Source: Pseudomonas silesiensis
GTDB lineage: Bacteria > Pseudomonadota > Gammaproteobacteria > Pseudomonadales > Pseudomonadaceae
Length of the DNA stretch: 64,000 nt
NCBI RefSeq assembly: GCF_001661075.1
Contig: NZ_CP014870.1
Location: 4,963,702-5,027,701 of the forward strand
Direction of reading: 5' to 3'
Below, piece by piece: positions 42,933-52,707 of the stretch. Each line of letters opens with the position of its first letter. Position 1 is the first letter of the stretch. The position numbers and the translations under genes were made by a program. Below the pieces are notes generated by a model, which did not search any database, was not told the DNA's origin, and saw only the letters and a list, made by a program, of their open reading frames with translations.

Positions 42933-42980
42933 TCAGCAGTCTCCAGAAGGGATTGCCAGCTTAGACAAGAGGAGCTGTTC

Positions 42981-43904
42981 ATGAAAGCGCCCCGCGTGAC
43001 CCTTGATCAATGGCGAACGCTGCAGGCCGTGGTCGACCACGGTGGTTTCGCCCAGGCCGCCGAAGCGCTGCACCGCTCGCAATCGTCGGTCAGCTACACC
43101 GTGGCACGCATGCAGGACCAGCTCGGCGTCCCGCTGCTGCGCATCGACGGCCGCAAGGCGGTGCTGACCGAAGCCGGCGGTGTGTTGCTGCGCCGTTCCC
43201 GGCAACTGGTGAAACAGGCCAGTCAGCTCGAAGACCTGGCCCACCACATGGAACAAGGCTGGGAGGCGGAAGTGCGGCTGGTGGTCGATGCCGCGTACCC
43301 AAGCGCCCGTCTCGTGCGCGCGTTGACCGCGTTCATGCCGCAAAGCCGCGGCTGCCGGGTGCGTCTGCGCGAGGAAGTATTGTCCGGCGTGGAGGAGGTA
43401 TTGCTCGAGGGTGTGGCCGACCTGGCCATCACCGGTTTCAGCATTCCCGGTTACCTGGGCGCGGAATTGAGTGACGTCGAATTCGTCGCGGTGGCCCACC
43501 CCGACCATCCCCTGCACCGACTCAATCGCGAACTGAATTTCCAGGACCTGGAAAGCCAGATGCAAGTGGTGATCCGCGACTCCGGTCGCCAGCAGCCACG
43601 GGATGTCGGCTGGCTCGGTGCCGAGCAGCGCTGGACCGTCGGCAGCCTGGCCACCGCAGCCACCTTTGTCGGCAGCGGCCTGGGTTTTGCCTGGTTGCCG
43701 CGACACATGATTGAACGGGAACTCAAGGAAGGTACGCTCAAGCTGCTACCTTTGGATCAGGGTGGCAGCCGTAATCCGAGCTTCTACCTGTATTCGAACA
43801 AGGACAAACCCCTGGGCCCGGCGACACAGATCCTCATCGAATTGCTGCGCACCTTTGATACCGCGCCGCTGGATGCGCCGTTCGCCGCCCCTGAACAAGC
43901 CTGA
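42981..43904 (+). CDS. LysR-family transcriptional regulator
   Basis: 307 residues. HTH: 'LDQWRTLQAVVDHGGFAQAA' and 'LHRSQSSVSYTVARMQDQLG'. The effector-binding domain follows. Start ATG 42981 has GAGGAG 7 bp upstream; the frame open further upstream is REP and gene-shadow sequence. It heads a compact run: alpha/beta hydrolase (14 bp later), ppiA and an ABC exporter. It may control that run or the divergent small exported protein. Confidence 0.9.
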   Translation: MKAPRVTLDQWRTLQAVVDHGGFAQAAEALHRSQSSVSYTVARMQDQLGVPLLRIDGRKAVLTEAGGVLLRRSRQLVKQASQLEDLAHHMEQGWEAEVRLVVDAAYPSARLVRALTAFMPQSRGCRVRLREEVLSGVEEVLLEGVADLAITGFSIPGYLGAELSDVEFVAVAHPDHPLHRLNRELNFQDLESQMQVVIRDSGRQQPRDVGWLGAEQRWTVGSLATAATFVGSGLGFAWLPRHMIERELKEGTLKLLPLDQGGSRNPSFYLYSNKDKPLGPATQILIELLRTFDTAPLDAPFAAPEQA

Positions 43905-43918
43905 CACGGAGTGTGAAC

Positions 43919-44734
43919 ATGGCCTATTTCGAACATGAAGGTTGCAACCTGCACTACGAGGAATATGGCCACGGCGCGCCGTTGCTGCTGGTCCACGGCC
44001 TGGGTTCCAGCACCCTGGACTGGGAACAACAGATTCCGGCCTTGTCGACGCGCTACCGGGTGATCGTCCCGGATATACGCGGCCACGGTCGCTCCGATAA
44101 ACCCCGCGAGCGCTACAGCATCGCCGGGTTCACTGCCGACCTGGTCGCGCTGATCGAACATTTGAACCTTGGCCCGGTGCACTATGTCGGCCTGTCCATG
44201 GGTGGCATGATCGGTTTTCAACTGGCGGTGGACCAGCCACAGCTGCTCAAGAGCCTGTGCATCGTCAACAGCGCCCCTGAGGTCAAATTGCGCAGCCGCG
44301 ACGATTACTGGCAGTGGTTCAAGCGCTGGAGCCTGATGCACGTGTTCAGCATGGGTGCCATCGGCAAAGCCCTGGGCGCCAAGCTGTTTCCTAACCCCGA
44401 GCAGGCTCAATTGCGACAAAAAATCGCCGAGCGCTGGGCAAAGAACGACAAGCGTGCTTATCTCGCCAGCTTCGATGCGATCATTGGCTGGGGGGTTCAG
44501 GAACGACTTTCCAGGGTCGTCTGTCCAACCCTCATCATCAGCGCCGACCGTGACTACACACCGGTGTCGCTGAAAGAGGCTTACGTAAAACTGCTGCCCG
44601 ATGCGCGGCTGGTGGTGGTCGCCGATTCGCGCCACGCCACCCCGCTGGATCAACCCGAACGCTTCAACCAAACCCTGCTCGAGTTTCTCATCGCAGTCGA
44701 CACAAACCCAATCAGGATCACTGACCCATGCTGA
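43919..44734 (+). CDS. Alpha/beta hydrolase
   Basis: 271 residues. Oxyanion segment '[14 protein letters not shown]', nucleophile elbow '[10 protein letters not shown]' (Ser), acid in '[10 protein letters not shown]' and His in '[16 protein letters not shown]'. This is a classical alpha/beta hydrolase of the 3-oxoadipate-lactonase-like group; the exact substrate is unknown. GGAG lies 7 bp before the ATG at 43919. The stop overlaps the ppiA start (ATGCTGA), so translation is coupled. Confidence 0.9.
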   Translation: MAYFEHEGCNLHYEEYGHGAPLLLVHGLGSSTLDWEQQIPALSTRYRVIVPDIRGHGRSDKPRERYSIAGFTADLVALIEHLNLGPVHYVGLSMGGMIGFQLAVDQPQLLKSLCIVNSAPEVKLRSRDDYWQWFKRWSLMHVFSMGAIGKALGAKLFPNPEQAQLRQKIAERWAKNDKRAYLASFDAIIGWGVQERLSRVVCPTLIISADRDYTPVSLKEAYVKLLPDARLVVVADSRHATPLDQPERFNQTLLEFLIAVDTNPIRITDPC

Positions 44735-45288
44735 AAAAAATCGCCCTCGTCGCCGGCTCCGTGCTGTTTGCCGCCAATCTGATGGCCGCAACGCCCGCCA
44801 ACAAGGCGCCGCACGTGCTGCTGGAAACCACCAACGGCCAGATCGAGATCGAGCTGGACGCGGTCAAGGCGCCGATCAGTACCAAGAACTTCCTTGATTA
44901 CGTCAATAGCGGTTTCTACAACAACACGATTTTTCACCGTGTGATTCCGGGCTTCATGGTCCAGGGTGGTGGTTTCACTCAACAAATGCAGCAGAAAGAA
45001 ACCAAGGCACCGATCAAGAACGAGTCCAAGAACGGCCTGCATAACGTCCGTGGCACGCTGTCCATGGCCCGCACCTCTAATCCTGATTCGGCCACCAGCC
45101 AATTCTTCGTCAACGTCAAGGACAACGACTTCCTCGACAGCGGTGACGGCTATGCTGTCTTCGGTAAAGTCGTCAAAGGCATGGACGTGGTGGACATCAT
45201 CGTCAACACGCCAACCACCACCCGCGGCGGCATGAAAGATGTGCCGGCCGACCCTGTGTTCATCAAGTCGGCCAAAGTCATCGACTAA
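44728..45288 (+). CDS. ppiA: Periplasmic peptidyl-prolyl isomerase A (cyclophilin)
   Basis: 186 residues. A signal peptide ('[14 protein letters not shown]') precedes a cyclophilin domain: '[18 protein letters not shown]' and '[17 protein letters not shown]', with the catalytic Arg in the first block. It catalyses cis-trans proline isomerisation during folding of exported proteins. Overlaps the hydrolase stop by 7 bp and is followed by an ABC exporter. Confidence 0.93.
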   Translation: MLKKIALVAGSVLFAANLMAATPANKAPHVLLETTNGQIEIELDAVKAPISTKNFLDYVNSGFYNNTIFHRVIPGFMVQGGGFTQQMQQKETKAPIKNESKNGLHNVRGTLSMARTSNPDSATSQFFVNVKDNDFLDSGDGYAVFGKVVKGMDVVDIIVNTPTTTRGGMKDVPADPVFIKSAKVID

Positions 45289-45370
45289 GCTACACAGCAA
45301 GTATTGAGCGGCTGCCGGAGTGCGCCGCTCACACTGTTCAAGGGAGAGCCCGCGCGCGGGCGGAGAACTG

Positions 45371-47203
45371 ATGCTTTATCGCCGTTTCGAGAAACTGATC
45401 GACATTTTCCGCGATGCACCGACGGCCGCTCCGCCGGATCGGGTTCTCCCCTTCTATACCTATTACCTCAAGCAGGTCTGGCCGAGTTTCGCCGTCCTGC
45501 TGATCGTCGGCCTGATCGGTGCGCTGATCGAAGTGGCGCTGTTCAGTTACCTGAGCCGCATCATCGATTTGACCCAGGGCACGCCGAACGTCAATTTCTT
45601 CAAGGACCATGGCATCGAACTGGCCTGGATGGCGGTGGTAGCCCTGGTTTTCCGGCCGATTTTTGTTGGCCTGCATGACCTGCTGGTGCACCAGACCCTG
45701 AGCCCCAGCATGACCAGCCTGATCCGCTGGCAGAACCACAGTTATGTGCTCAAGCAGAGCCTGAATTTTTTCCAGAACGACTTCGCCGGGCGCATTGCCC
45801 AACGCATCATGCAGACCGGCAACTCGTTGCGCGATTCAGCCGTGCAGGCGGTGGACGCGCTGTGGCATGTACTGATCTATGCCATCAGCTCGCTGGTGCT
45901 GTTCGCCGAAGCCGACTGGCGCCTGATGATCCCGCTGCTGACCTGGATCGTCGCCTTCATCAGTGCCCTTTATTACTTCGTGCCGCGGGTCAAGGAACGC
46001 TCGGTGGTGTCCTCCGATGCGCGCTCCAAACTCATGGGGCGCATTGTCGATGGCTATACCAATATCACCACCCTGAAGCTGTTCGCCCACACCAACTTCG
46101 AACAGCAATACGCCCGCGAAGCGATCAAGGAGCAAACCGAAAAAGCCCAACTGGCCGGCCGGGTGGTGACCAGCATGGACGTGGTCATCACCAGCATGAA
46201 CGGCTTGCTGATCGTCTGCACCACCGGCCTGGCCCTGTGGCTGTGGACGCAGTCGCTGATCACCGTGGGAGCGATTGCGCTGGCCACCGGCCTGGTGATC
46301 CGTATCGTCAACATGTCCGGCTGGATCATGTGGGTGGTCACGGGCATTTTCGAAAACATCGGCATGGTCCAGGATGGTTTGCAGTCCATTTCCCAGCCGG
46401 TCAGCGTCACCGACCGCGAGCAGGCCAAGCCTCTGGTCGTACCCCGTGGCGAAGTCCGCTTCGAGCATGTGGATTTCCATTACGGCAAGAAGAGCGGGAT
46501 CATCGGCGACTTGAACCTGACGATTAAACCCGGCGAGAAAATCGGCCTGATCGGCCCGTCCGGCGCCGGTAAATCGACCCTGGTCAATTTACTCCTGCGC
46601 CTGTACGACGTGGAGGGCGGGCGCATCCTCATCGACGGCCAGAACATCGCCGAGGTCGGCCAGGAAAGCCTGCGCGAGCGCATCGGCATGATCACCCAGG
46701 ACACGTCCCTGCTGCACCGCTCGATCCGCGACAATCTGCTGTACGGCAAGCCCGACGCCACCGACGCCGAGCTGTGGGAAGCGGTACGCAAGGCCCGGGC
46801 CGACGAGTTCATCCCGTTGCTGTCGGACTCCGAAGGGCGCACCGGTTTCGACGCACATGTCGGTGAGCGCGGGGTTAAACTCTCTGGCGGCCAGCGTCAG
46901 CGCATTGCGATTGCCCGGGTGCTGCTCAAGGACGCGCCGATCCTGATCATGGACGAGGCCACCTCGGCACTGGACTCGGAAGTCGAAGCGGCAATCCAGG
47001 AAAGCCTCGAAACCCTGATGCAGGGCAAAACCGTGATCGCCATCGCCCACCGGCTCTCGACCATCGCCCGGATGGACCGGTTGGTGGTGCTGGAAAAAGG
47101 CAAGATCGCCGAAACCGGCAGCCACGCCGAACTGCTGGCCCATGGCGGGTTGTATGCGCGGTTGTGGCAGCACCAGACGGGTGGATTTGTCGGCATCGAT
47201 TAA
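45371..47203 (+). CDS. MsbA-like ABC exporter (fused membrane and ATPase domains)
   Basis: 610 residues. The first about 330 are a six-helix exporter membrane domain; the ATPase has Walker A 'GPSGAGKSTLV', Q loop 'MITQDTSLLHRSI', signature 'LSGGQRQRIAIARV', Walker B 'ILIMDEATSALDSE' and switch 'IAHRLSTIARM'. It works as a homodimer or with a partner not found here. GGAG lies a few bases before ATG 45371. The substrate is unknown (lipids, peptides or drugs). A terminator-like hairpin follows at 47333. Confidence 0.9.
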   Translation: MLYRRFEKLIDIFRDAPTAAPPDRVLPFYTYYLKQVWPSFAVLLIVGLIGALIEVALFSYLSRIIDLTQGTPNVNFFKDHGIELAWMAVVALVFRPIFVGLHDLLVHQTLSPSMTSLIRWQNHSYVLKQSLNFFQNDFAGRIAQRIMQTGNSLRDSAVQAVDALWHVLIYAISSLVLFAEADWRLMIPLLTWIVAFISALYYFVPRVKERSVVSSDARSKLMGRIVDGYTNITTLKLFAHTNFEQQYAREAIKEQTEKAQLAGRVVTSMDVVITSMNGLLIVCTTGLALWLWTQSLITVGAIALATGLVIRIVNMSGWIMWVVTGIFENIGMVQDGLQSISQPVSVTDREQAKPLVVPRGEVRFEHVDFHYGKKSGIIGDLNLTIKPGEKIGLIGPSGAGKSTLVNLLLRLYDVEGGRILIDGQNIAEVGQESLRERIGMITQDTSLLHRSIRDNLLYGKPDATDAELWEAVRKARADEFIPLLSDSEGRTGFDAHVGERGVKLSGGQRQRIAIARVLLKDAPILIMDEATSALDSEVEAAIQESLETLMQGKTVIAIAHRLSTIARMDRLVVLEKGKIAETGSHAELLAHGGLYARLWQHQTGGFVGID

Positions 47204-47220
47204 TTGAATTCACCCCCAAA

Positions 47221-47313
47221 CCTGTGGGAGCGAGCTTGCTCGCGATAGCGGTGTAACAGTCAACATTTATGTCGACTGAAACTCCGCTATCGCGAGCAAG
47301 CTCGCTCCCACAT
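47221..47313. repeat. REPIN with near-perfect arms
   Basis: 'TGTGGGAGCGAGCTTGCTCG' with CGATAGCGG at 47223-47251 is matched in reverse at 47284-47312, 29 bp perfect. It lies between the exporter stop and its terminator. Confidence 0.9.
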
Positions 47314-47332
47314 GGATCAACTACACCCCGAT

Positions 47333-47373
47333 AACCGCCACAATCCTTTAACCACGGGCCCTGGCGGTTTTTT
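47333..47373 (+). terminator. Probable rho-independent terminator after the ABC exporter
   Basis: AACCGCCA (47333-47340) pairs with TGGCGGTT (47362-47369), loop 21 bases, then Ts. Confidence 0.7.
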
Positions 47374-47499
47374 ATGGCCACTGGAAATCCATCAAAACCC
47401 TGCTGTAATCAGCCAAGGTTCTGGAGATGAGCCTGTCGTAAATGTGCAGGATGCATCACTCGATACAGTCTCGATAGGAAGCCTATCAAGGACACTCTC

Positions 47500-48195
47500 A
47501 TGTCTCTGTTCAAACGTTCAGTCACTGAGTTGTTAGGTACGTTCTGGCTGGTGTTGGGGGGTTGCGGCAGTGCGGTCCTGGCCGCGTCTTCTCCGCTGGG
47601 GATCGGGGTGCTGGGTGTGGCCCTGGCCTTTGGTCTGACGGTACTGACCATGGCATTCGCCATTGGCCATATTTCCGGCTGCCATCTCAACCCCGCCGTT
47701 TCGGTCGGTTTGTTCGTTGGCGGTCGATTCCCCGCCAAAGAGCTGCCCGCCTACATCATCGCTCAGGTCATTGGCGCGATTATCGCGGCGGCCTTGATCT
47801 ACTACATCGCCAACGGCAAGGAAGGCTTCGAGCTCGCCAACGGTCTGGCTTCAAACGGCTATGGCGAGCATTCTCCCGGCAAATACTCGATGGCCACAGG
47901 CTTTGTCTGTGAGCTGGTGATGACGGCGATGTTCGTGCTGATCATCCTCGGCGCCACCGACAAGCGAGCCCCCGCCGGGCTGGCGCCGATCGCCATCGGC
48001 CTGGCCCTGACGCTGATTCACCTGATCTCGATTCCAGTCACCAACACTTCGGTGAACCCGGCCCGCAGCACTGGCCCGGCGCTGATCGTCGGTGGCTGGG
48101 CCATCGCGCAATTGTGGATGTTCTGGGTGGCGCCGCTGCTCGGCGCGGTGATCGGCGGCGTGACATATCGATGGTTAAGCAAGGAAGGCAGCTGA
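47500..48195 (+). CDS. aqpZ: Aquaporin Z
   Basis: 231 residues with six membrane helices and two NPA loops, '[18 protein letters not shown]' and '[14 protein letters not shown]', the Arg being the selectivity-filter residue; His in '[16 protein letters not shown]' is the second filter residue of water-only channels. It moves water rapidly across the inner membrane. It ends 15 bp from the convergent FemAB-like gene. Confidence 0.95.
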   Translation: MSLFKRSVTELLGTFWLVLGGCGSAVLAASSPLGIGVLGVALAFGLTVLTMAFAIGHISGCHLNPAVSVGLFVGGRFPAKELPAYIIAQVIGAIIAAALIYYIANGKEGFELANGLASNGYGEHSPGKYSMATGFVCELVMTAMFVLIILGATDKRAPAGLAPIAIGLALTLIHLISIPVTNTSVNPARSTGPALIVGGWAIAQLWMFWVAPLLGAVIGGVTYRWLSKEGS

Positions 48196-48210
48196 AGCCC
48201 AGGGCGAGGA

Positions 48211-49335
48211 TCAGTCTTGCCGGTAAGGCAAGGCCGTCCTCGCTTCCTCGGCATACGCCAACACACCGACGCGCTCTTGCCGCAGGAAGTCTTTGACGGC
48301 CGCTTTCAGGCCGGGATGGCGCAAGTAGTGCCAGGAATGCGTGATCACCGGCTCGAACCCGCGAATCAACTTGTGCTCGCCTTGGGCACCGGCATCGAAA
48401 CGCTGGAAGCCATTGGCAATCGCGTAGTCCATGCCCTGATAGAAGCAGGTCTCGAAGTGCAGCCGGTCGAACTCCGCCAGGCATCCCCAATAGCGACCGT
48501 AAAAGCTGTCGCCCCCCACCAGACTGAAGGCCATGGCCACCGGCCGTGAGCCTTGCTTGGCCAACACCACGCGAATCGCTTCCGGCATCCGTTCGGCCAG
48601 CAGACTGAAGAACTCTCGGGTCAGATAGGGCCGTTGCCGCCGCACTGCGTAAGTGTTGGCGTAGCAGGCATAGACAAAATCCCACTGCGCCTGATCCAGC
48701 TGCCGACCTTCAAGCCATTCGAAATCAATCCCCTGCCCCGCCACTTGCTCGCGCTCCTTGCGCATCTGCTTGCGCTTGCGCGAACTGAGGACGTCGAGGA
48801 AATCCTGAAAATCCCGATAGCCGCGATTCTGCCAGTGGTACTGACAGCCGATGCGCTGCAACCAGCCCGGCTGTTCGGCCAATGCGGCGTCGGTGAAGGG
48901 GTCGGTGAAGTTGATGTGCGCACTTGAGAGCTGTTCGATCTCAAGGTAGCCGGGCAGGCTTTGCAGCAGCTCGAAACCGTCCTCGACCCTGGCCGCCAGC
49001 AGGCGCGGGCCGCTGACCGGGCTAAACGGTACGGCGCTCAACAGTTTGGGGTAATAGTCGATGCCGGCGCGCTCGCAGGCATCGGCCCAGGCGTGATCGA
49101 ACACGTATTCGCCGTAGGAATGCCACTTGCGGTAACCGGGCAACGCGGCGATCAGCCGATCACCGTCGACGTGCAGTAAATGTTCGGGCTGCCAACCGGA
49201 ATGAGGCCCGATGCTGCCACTGTCCTCCAGCGCGCTCAGAAACGCGTGACGCAGAAAGGGCTGAGTCTCCGGAACCAGGGCGTCCCAGCGTGGCGCGGCA
49301 ATTTGCGACAGGCTTTGCAGGCATTGCAACGGCAT
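48211..49335 (-). CDS. FemAB-like GNAT acyltransferase (DUF482/PF04339)
   Basis: 374 residues. Family blocks: 'PFLRHAFLSALEDSGSIG', 'FDHAWADACERAGIDYYPK', 'SVPF'-type motif 'SAVPFSPVSGPRLLA', 'SSRKRKQMRKEREQV' and 'ETCFYQGMDYAIANGFQRFD'. These are peptidoglycan-synthesis-type N-acyltransferases by fold, with unknown acceptors. ATG 49335 was chosen because GAGG lies 6 bp upstream; two starts just upstream are too close to it. Confidence 0.85.
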   Translation of the reverse strand: MPLQCLQSLSQIAAPRWDALVPETQPFLRHAFLSALEDSGSIGPHSGWQPEHLLHVDGDRLIAALPGYRKWHSYGEYVFDHAWADACERAGIDYYPKLLSAVPFSPVSGPRLLAARVEDGFELLQSLPGYLEIEQLSSAHINFTDPFTDAALAEQPGWLQRIGCQYHWQNRGYRDFQDFLDVLSSRKRKQMRKEREQVAGQGIDFEWLEGRQLDQAQWDFVYACYANTYAVRRQRPYLTREFFSLLAERMPEAIRVVLAKQGSRPVAMAFSLVGGDSFYGRYWGCLAEFDRLHFETCFYQGMDYAIANGFQRFDAGAQGEHKLIRGFEPVITHSWHYLRHPGLKAAVKDFLRQERVGVLAYAEEARTALPYRQD

Positions 49336-49623
49336 CACCATCCTCACTCATTCATGGTGTGAAAGCCTCGCGAGTATCGCCTATCGGTACCCGATTGCAC
49401 ACGAGCATTTTGCTGACAGCGCTCTAGTTCAATGGTTCGCAGCACCTTCGTATCGTCATCGACCTGACATCATCCTGCCACCACACTGAAATAATCCATC
49501 GCGATACTGGCGCCTGTTTTTAGAACGCCTGGATCTAACCAGGCCATTGTCGTTCCGTCCACCCCGATGGTCGGTTGTGCCCAGGATGGTTCAACCATCC
49601 ACTCTTATCTTTCGGAGATTGAT

Positions 49624-50916
49624 ATGCGTCTTGCTTCCAAGAAAACTGCGGCGGCCCTGTGTGGCGGCCTGTTGTTGGCCATGAGTATTCCGGCCAATGC
49701 CGCAGTCGACGCCAAACTGCTCGACATGCTCAAGGCCAACGGTTCGATTTCCCCGGCGCAGTACGCTGAATTGCAGGCCGAACTGGCCAAGGATAAGAAG
49801 GAGCAGCAGATTGCGCGTCAGGCTCAGCAAGAAACCAATGAGCAGATCGCAGCGACGGCGAAGAAAACCAATGAACTGAGTACCTTCGACCAGAAACTGG
49901 CGTGGGCGGCCAAGACCCAGTTTAAAGGTGACGTCCGTTTCCGCCAGGAAACGGTCAAGAACGATGGCGTATCGAACACCGGCGACCAGGATCGTCAACG
50001 TATTCGTGCCCGCCTGGGTGCCTACACAGAAATCAATCCGCAGGTGGACACCGGCATTCGTATCGCCACTGGCAACAACAACGATGCTCGCTCCACCAAC
50101 CAGAGCCTGGAAGGCAACTTCTCCAAGAAAGATATCTGGCTGGACCAGGGCTACGTCGACTACCACCCGACTGCCATCAAGAATTTGCACTTGATCGGCG
50201 GCAAGATGCCGCAACCCTGGGTGAGCATGGGCGACATTATCTGGGACAGCGACATCAGCCCGGAAGGTCTGGCTGTGACTTACAAATACCCGCTAGGCAG
50301 CTCGACCGAGCTGTTCGGTAGCGCCGGCCATTACACCCTCCAGGACAACGTCGACGGCGAAGGCAAGCAGTTCCGTCACGACTTGCGCCTGTACGCAGGC
50401 CAGTTGGGCGCACGCTTCGCAATCACCGACAACCTGAAAATGACGCTGGGTGGCAGTCTCTACGCTTACGACAATGACGAGGACACCGCTTCCCTGGCCA
50501 TCAACGGAAACAGCCCGGGCGAAGAATTCAAAGTGTGGGAAGGCTTTGGTTCGCTCGACATCGGCGGTCTGCCAATGCCACTGTCGCTATACGGTCAAAT
50601 CGTCAACAACGACAGTGCGAGCAACGATCAGGACATGGGCTGGCTGGCGGGCGTCAAGACCAAGTTCTACGGTTTCGGCCTGGACTACAACTATCGCGAC
50701 ATCCAGCGTAACGCCGTGGTCGGTGCTTTCACCGACTCCGACTTCGCCAACGGTTTCACCGGTTCGCGCGGCAGCAAGTTGAAAGTGAGCTACGAGATCG
50801 ACAAGAACTTCGCCCTCGGTGCGACGTACTTCATGGCTGACTCCGACTACACCAACGCCACCCTGCGGGACTCGAAAATCAACACCCTGCAGCTGGATGC
50901 AGAAGCCAAGTTCTGA
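49624..50916 (+). CDS. Putative outer-membrane porin (Porin_5-like)
   Basis: 430 residues. Signal peptide ending 'SIPANA', a short N-terminal helical segment with coiled-coil character ('YAELQAELAKDKKEQQIARQ'), then a beta-barrel rich in 'Y.Y' and 'G.T.Y' strands, ending with Phe ('LQLDAEAKF'), the barrel-insertion signal. The N-terminal coil is typical of this putative porin family. GGAG lies 6 bp before ATG 49624. The substrate is unknown. A hairpin and T-run follow. Confidence 0.88.
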   Translation: MRLASKKTAAALCGGLLLAMSIPANAAVDAKLLDMLKANGSISPAQYAELQAELAKDKKEQQIARQAQQETNEQIAATAKKTNELSTFDQKLAWAAKTQFKGDVRFRQETVKNDGVSNTGDQDRQRIRARLGAYTEINPQVDTGIRIATGNNNDARSTNQSLEGNFSKKDIWLDQGYVDYHPTAIKNLHLIGGKMPQPWVSMGDIIWDSDISPEGLAVTYKYPLGSSTELFGSAGHYTLQDNVDGEGKQFRHDLRLYAGQLGARFAITDNLKMTLGGSLYAYDNDEDTASLAINGNSPGEEFKVWEGFGSLDIGGLPMPLSLYGQIVNNDSASNDQDMGWLAGVKTKFYGFGLDYNYRDIQRNAVVGAFTDSDFANGFTGSRGSKLKVSYEIDKNFALGATYFMADSDYTNATLRDSKINTLQLDAEAKF

Positions 50917-50931
50917 TCCTGCGTTATACGA

Positions 50932-50962
50932 CTCGGGCAAGGACGCCCGAGCGGCATTTTTT
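50932..50962 (+). terminator. Probable terminator after the porin
   Basis: CTCGGGC / GCCCGAG, 7-bp stem with 6-base loop, then CGGCA and six Ts. The gap before the Ts makes it moderate. Confidence 0.65.
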
Positions 50963-51041
50963 ACAGCCTGGCGTTGCGGTATCGGTCCCCATCATCCGTC
51001 CGATACTGTAGCGCGAGTTTTTTATTGCCCTCCCCCTGAAC

Positions 51042-51145
51042 CCTGTAGGAGCGAGCTTGCTCGCGAAAAACCTGAGAGCGCCGCGGGGTGTCAGGTTTCC
51101 AGCGTTATCGTTGACGACCATCGCGGGCAAGCCTCGCTCCTACAA
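51042..51145. repeat. REPIN between porin and KAS III genes
   Basis: 'CCTGTAGGAGCGAGCTTGCT' faces 'GGCAAGCCTCGCTCCTACA'. The spacer shares 'CGTTATCGTTGACGACCATC' with the elements at 27237 and 40368. Confidence 0.85.
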
Positions 51146-51153
51146 AAGCGGAT

Positions 51154-52275
51154 TCAGCGTTTGCGCAGAATCACGCTGCCAATCGAATAACCGGCGCCAA
51201 ACGAGCTGAGCACCGCCAGCGAACCGGCCGCCAGATCATCCTGATGTTTGTGAAAGGCAATCACCGAACCGGCAGAGCTGGTGTTGGCGTAGGTGTCGAG
51301 AATCACCGGCGCTTCTTCTTCGGTCGCTTCGCGGCCCAGCAGTTTCCTGACGATCAAATGGTTCATGCTGAGGTTGGCCTGGTGCAGCCAGAAGCGCTTC
51401 ACGTCGGTGACGTTGAGCTGGTTTTCTTCCAGATGTCTGGCGATCAGTTCAGCGACCATCGGGCAGACGTCCTTGAACACCTTGCGGCCTTCCTGGACGA
51501 ACAGTTTGTCCTTGGCACCGATGGCTTCTTCCGCTGCGCGATTGAGGAAGCCGAAGTTGTTACGGATATTGTTGGAGAATTTGGTCAGCAGCTTGGTGCT
51601 GACCACGTCGAACTGGTACGGGGAGGTGGCCAGGTCGGCACGTTCGATGATCACCGCGGTGGCGGCGTCGCCGAAGATGAAATGGCTGTCGCGGTCGCGG
51701 AAATTCAGGTGACCGGTGCAGACTTCCGGGTTGACCATCAGGATCGCCCGGGCCTGGCCCAGTTGCACGCTGTTGGCGGCGGCCTGAATGCCGAAGGTCG
51801 CCGAGGAGCAGGCTACGTTCATGTCGAAGCCGAACCCCTGGATGCCCAGCGCCTCCTGGACTTCGATGGCGATGGCCGGGTAGGCGCGCTGCAGGTTGGA
51901 ACAGGCGACGATCACGCCGTCGATGTCCGCGGCGGTCTTGCCCGCACGCTGCAGGGCTTGCTCGGCGGCGCCGATGGCCATCTGGCAGAGCACCGACCAT
52001 TCGTCATTCGAGCGCTCCGGCAGGCGTGGCGCCATGCGTTGCGGGTCGAGGATACCGTCCTTGTCCATGACAAAGCGGCTTTTGATGCCAGAAGCTTTTT
52101 CGATGAACGCCGCGCTGGATTCGGTCAGCGCCTCGATTTCACCGCGGGCGATCGCTTCGGCGTTATCGGCGTTGAACTGCCCGACGTAGGTATTGAAAGA
52201 CTGCACCAGCTCTTCGTTGGAAATGCTGTTGGCCGGGGTGTACAAGCCGGTGCCGCTGATGACGACGTTATGCAT
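51154..52275 (-). CDS. Beta-ketoacyl-ACP synthase III-family enzyme
   Basis: 373 residues, thiolase fold. The Cys-His-Asn triad is in 'NVACSSATFGIQAA', 'FWLHQANLSMNHLI' and 'DTYANTSSAGSVIAF'. At 373 residues it is longer than housekeeping FabH (about 320), with an inserted N-terminal segment ('ALTESSAAFIEKASGIKSRF'). Such FabH-like proteins condense an acyl-CoA with malonyl-ACP in fatty acid or secondary lipid synthesis. ATG 52275 has only a weak ribosome site (AGAG). It ends next to a REPIN. Confidence 0.88.
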   Translation of the reverse strand: MHNVVISGTGLYTPANSISNEELVQSFNTYVGQFNADNAEAIARGEIEALTESSAAFIEKASGIKSRFVMDKDGILDPQRMAPRLPERSNDEWSVLCQMAIGAAEQALQRAGKTAADIDGVIVACSNLQRAYPAIAIEVQEALGIQGFGFDMNVACSSATFGIQAAANSVQLGQARAILMVNPEVCTGHLNFRDRDSHFIFGDAATAVIIERADLATSPYQFDVVSTKLLTKFSNNIRNNFGFLNRAAEEAIGAKDKLFVQEGRKVFKDVCPMVAELIARHLEENQLNVTDVKRFWLHQANLSMNHLIVRKLLGREATEEEAPVILDTYANTSSAGSVIAFHKHQDDLAAGSLAVLSSFGAGYSIGSVILRKR

Positions 52276-52701
52276 GGTCGTTTCTCTGATCTGTTCAGGC
52301 AGAAAGCGTTGGCACTGGCGTACCAACACGCAAAGGGTCTACTCCAGGTCCGGACGCAAAACCTGGTATCGCTTATTCCGGTCCGCCCGGGCCCGCGAAG
52401 GCTCAAAACCGCTGGGCTGGTGTTTATAGGCGCGAAGTTTGCCATAAACCTTGGGTTTTGGCGCCTTTTGCGAACCGGGCACCATCACGCAAACCCTGTA
52501 GGAGCCCGGCTTGCCGGCGAAAGCGTCTTCGAGGGCGATGCAAGGCTTGAGGCCGCTTTCGCTGGCAAGCCAGCTCCTACACGATCTCCGGTATGCAGAT
52601 GGAGAGTGGTCAACGCCAATCCCTGTAGGAGCCCGGCCTGGCGAAAGCGTCTTCGCGGGCGATGCAAGGCTTGAGGCCGCTTTCGCCGGCAAGCCTGGCT
52701 C
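52276..52701. other. Intergenic region with a REPIN pair
   Basis: 426 bp between the KAS III start and the hrpA stop. The right half is two related REPINs; the left holds the KAS III promoter. No gene seen. Confidence 0.6.
52495..52581. repeat. REPIN, second class, copy 1 of a tandem pair
   Basis: 'CCTGTAGGAGCCCGGCTTGC' faces 'GGCAAGCCAGCTCCTACA'. The spacer 'GGGCGATGCAAGGCTTGAGG' is identical in copy 2. Confidence 0.88.
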
Positions 52702-52707
52702 CTACAG
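52622..52707. repeat. REPIN, second class, copy 2, overlapping the hrpA stop
   Basis: The same element as copy 1, 127 bp downstream in the same direction, with a 2-base change in the left arm. The CTA at 52702-52704 inside its right arm is the hrpA stop (TAG on the minus strand). Confidence 0.88.
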
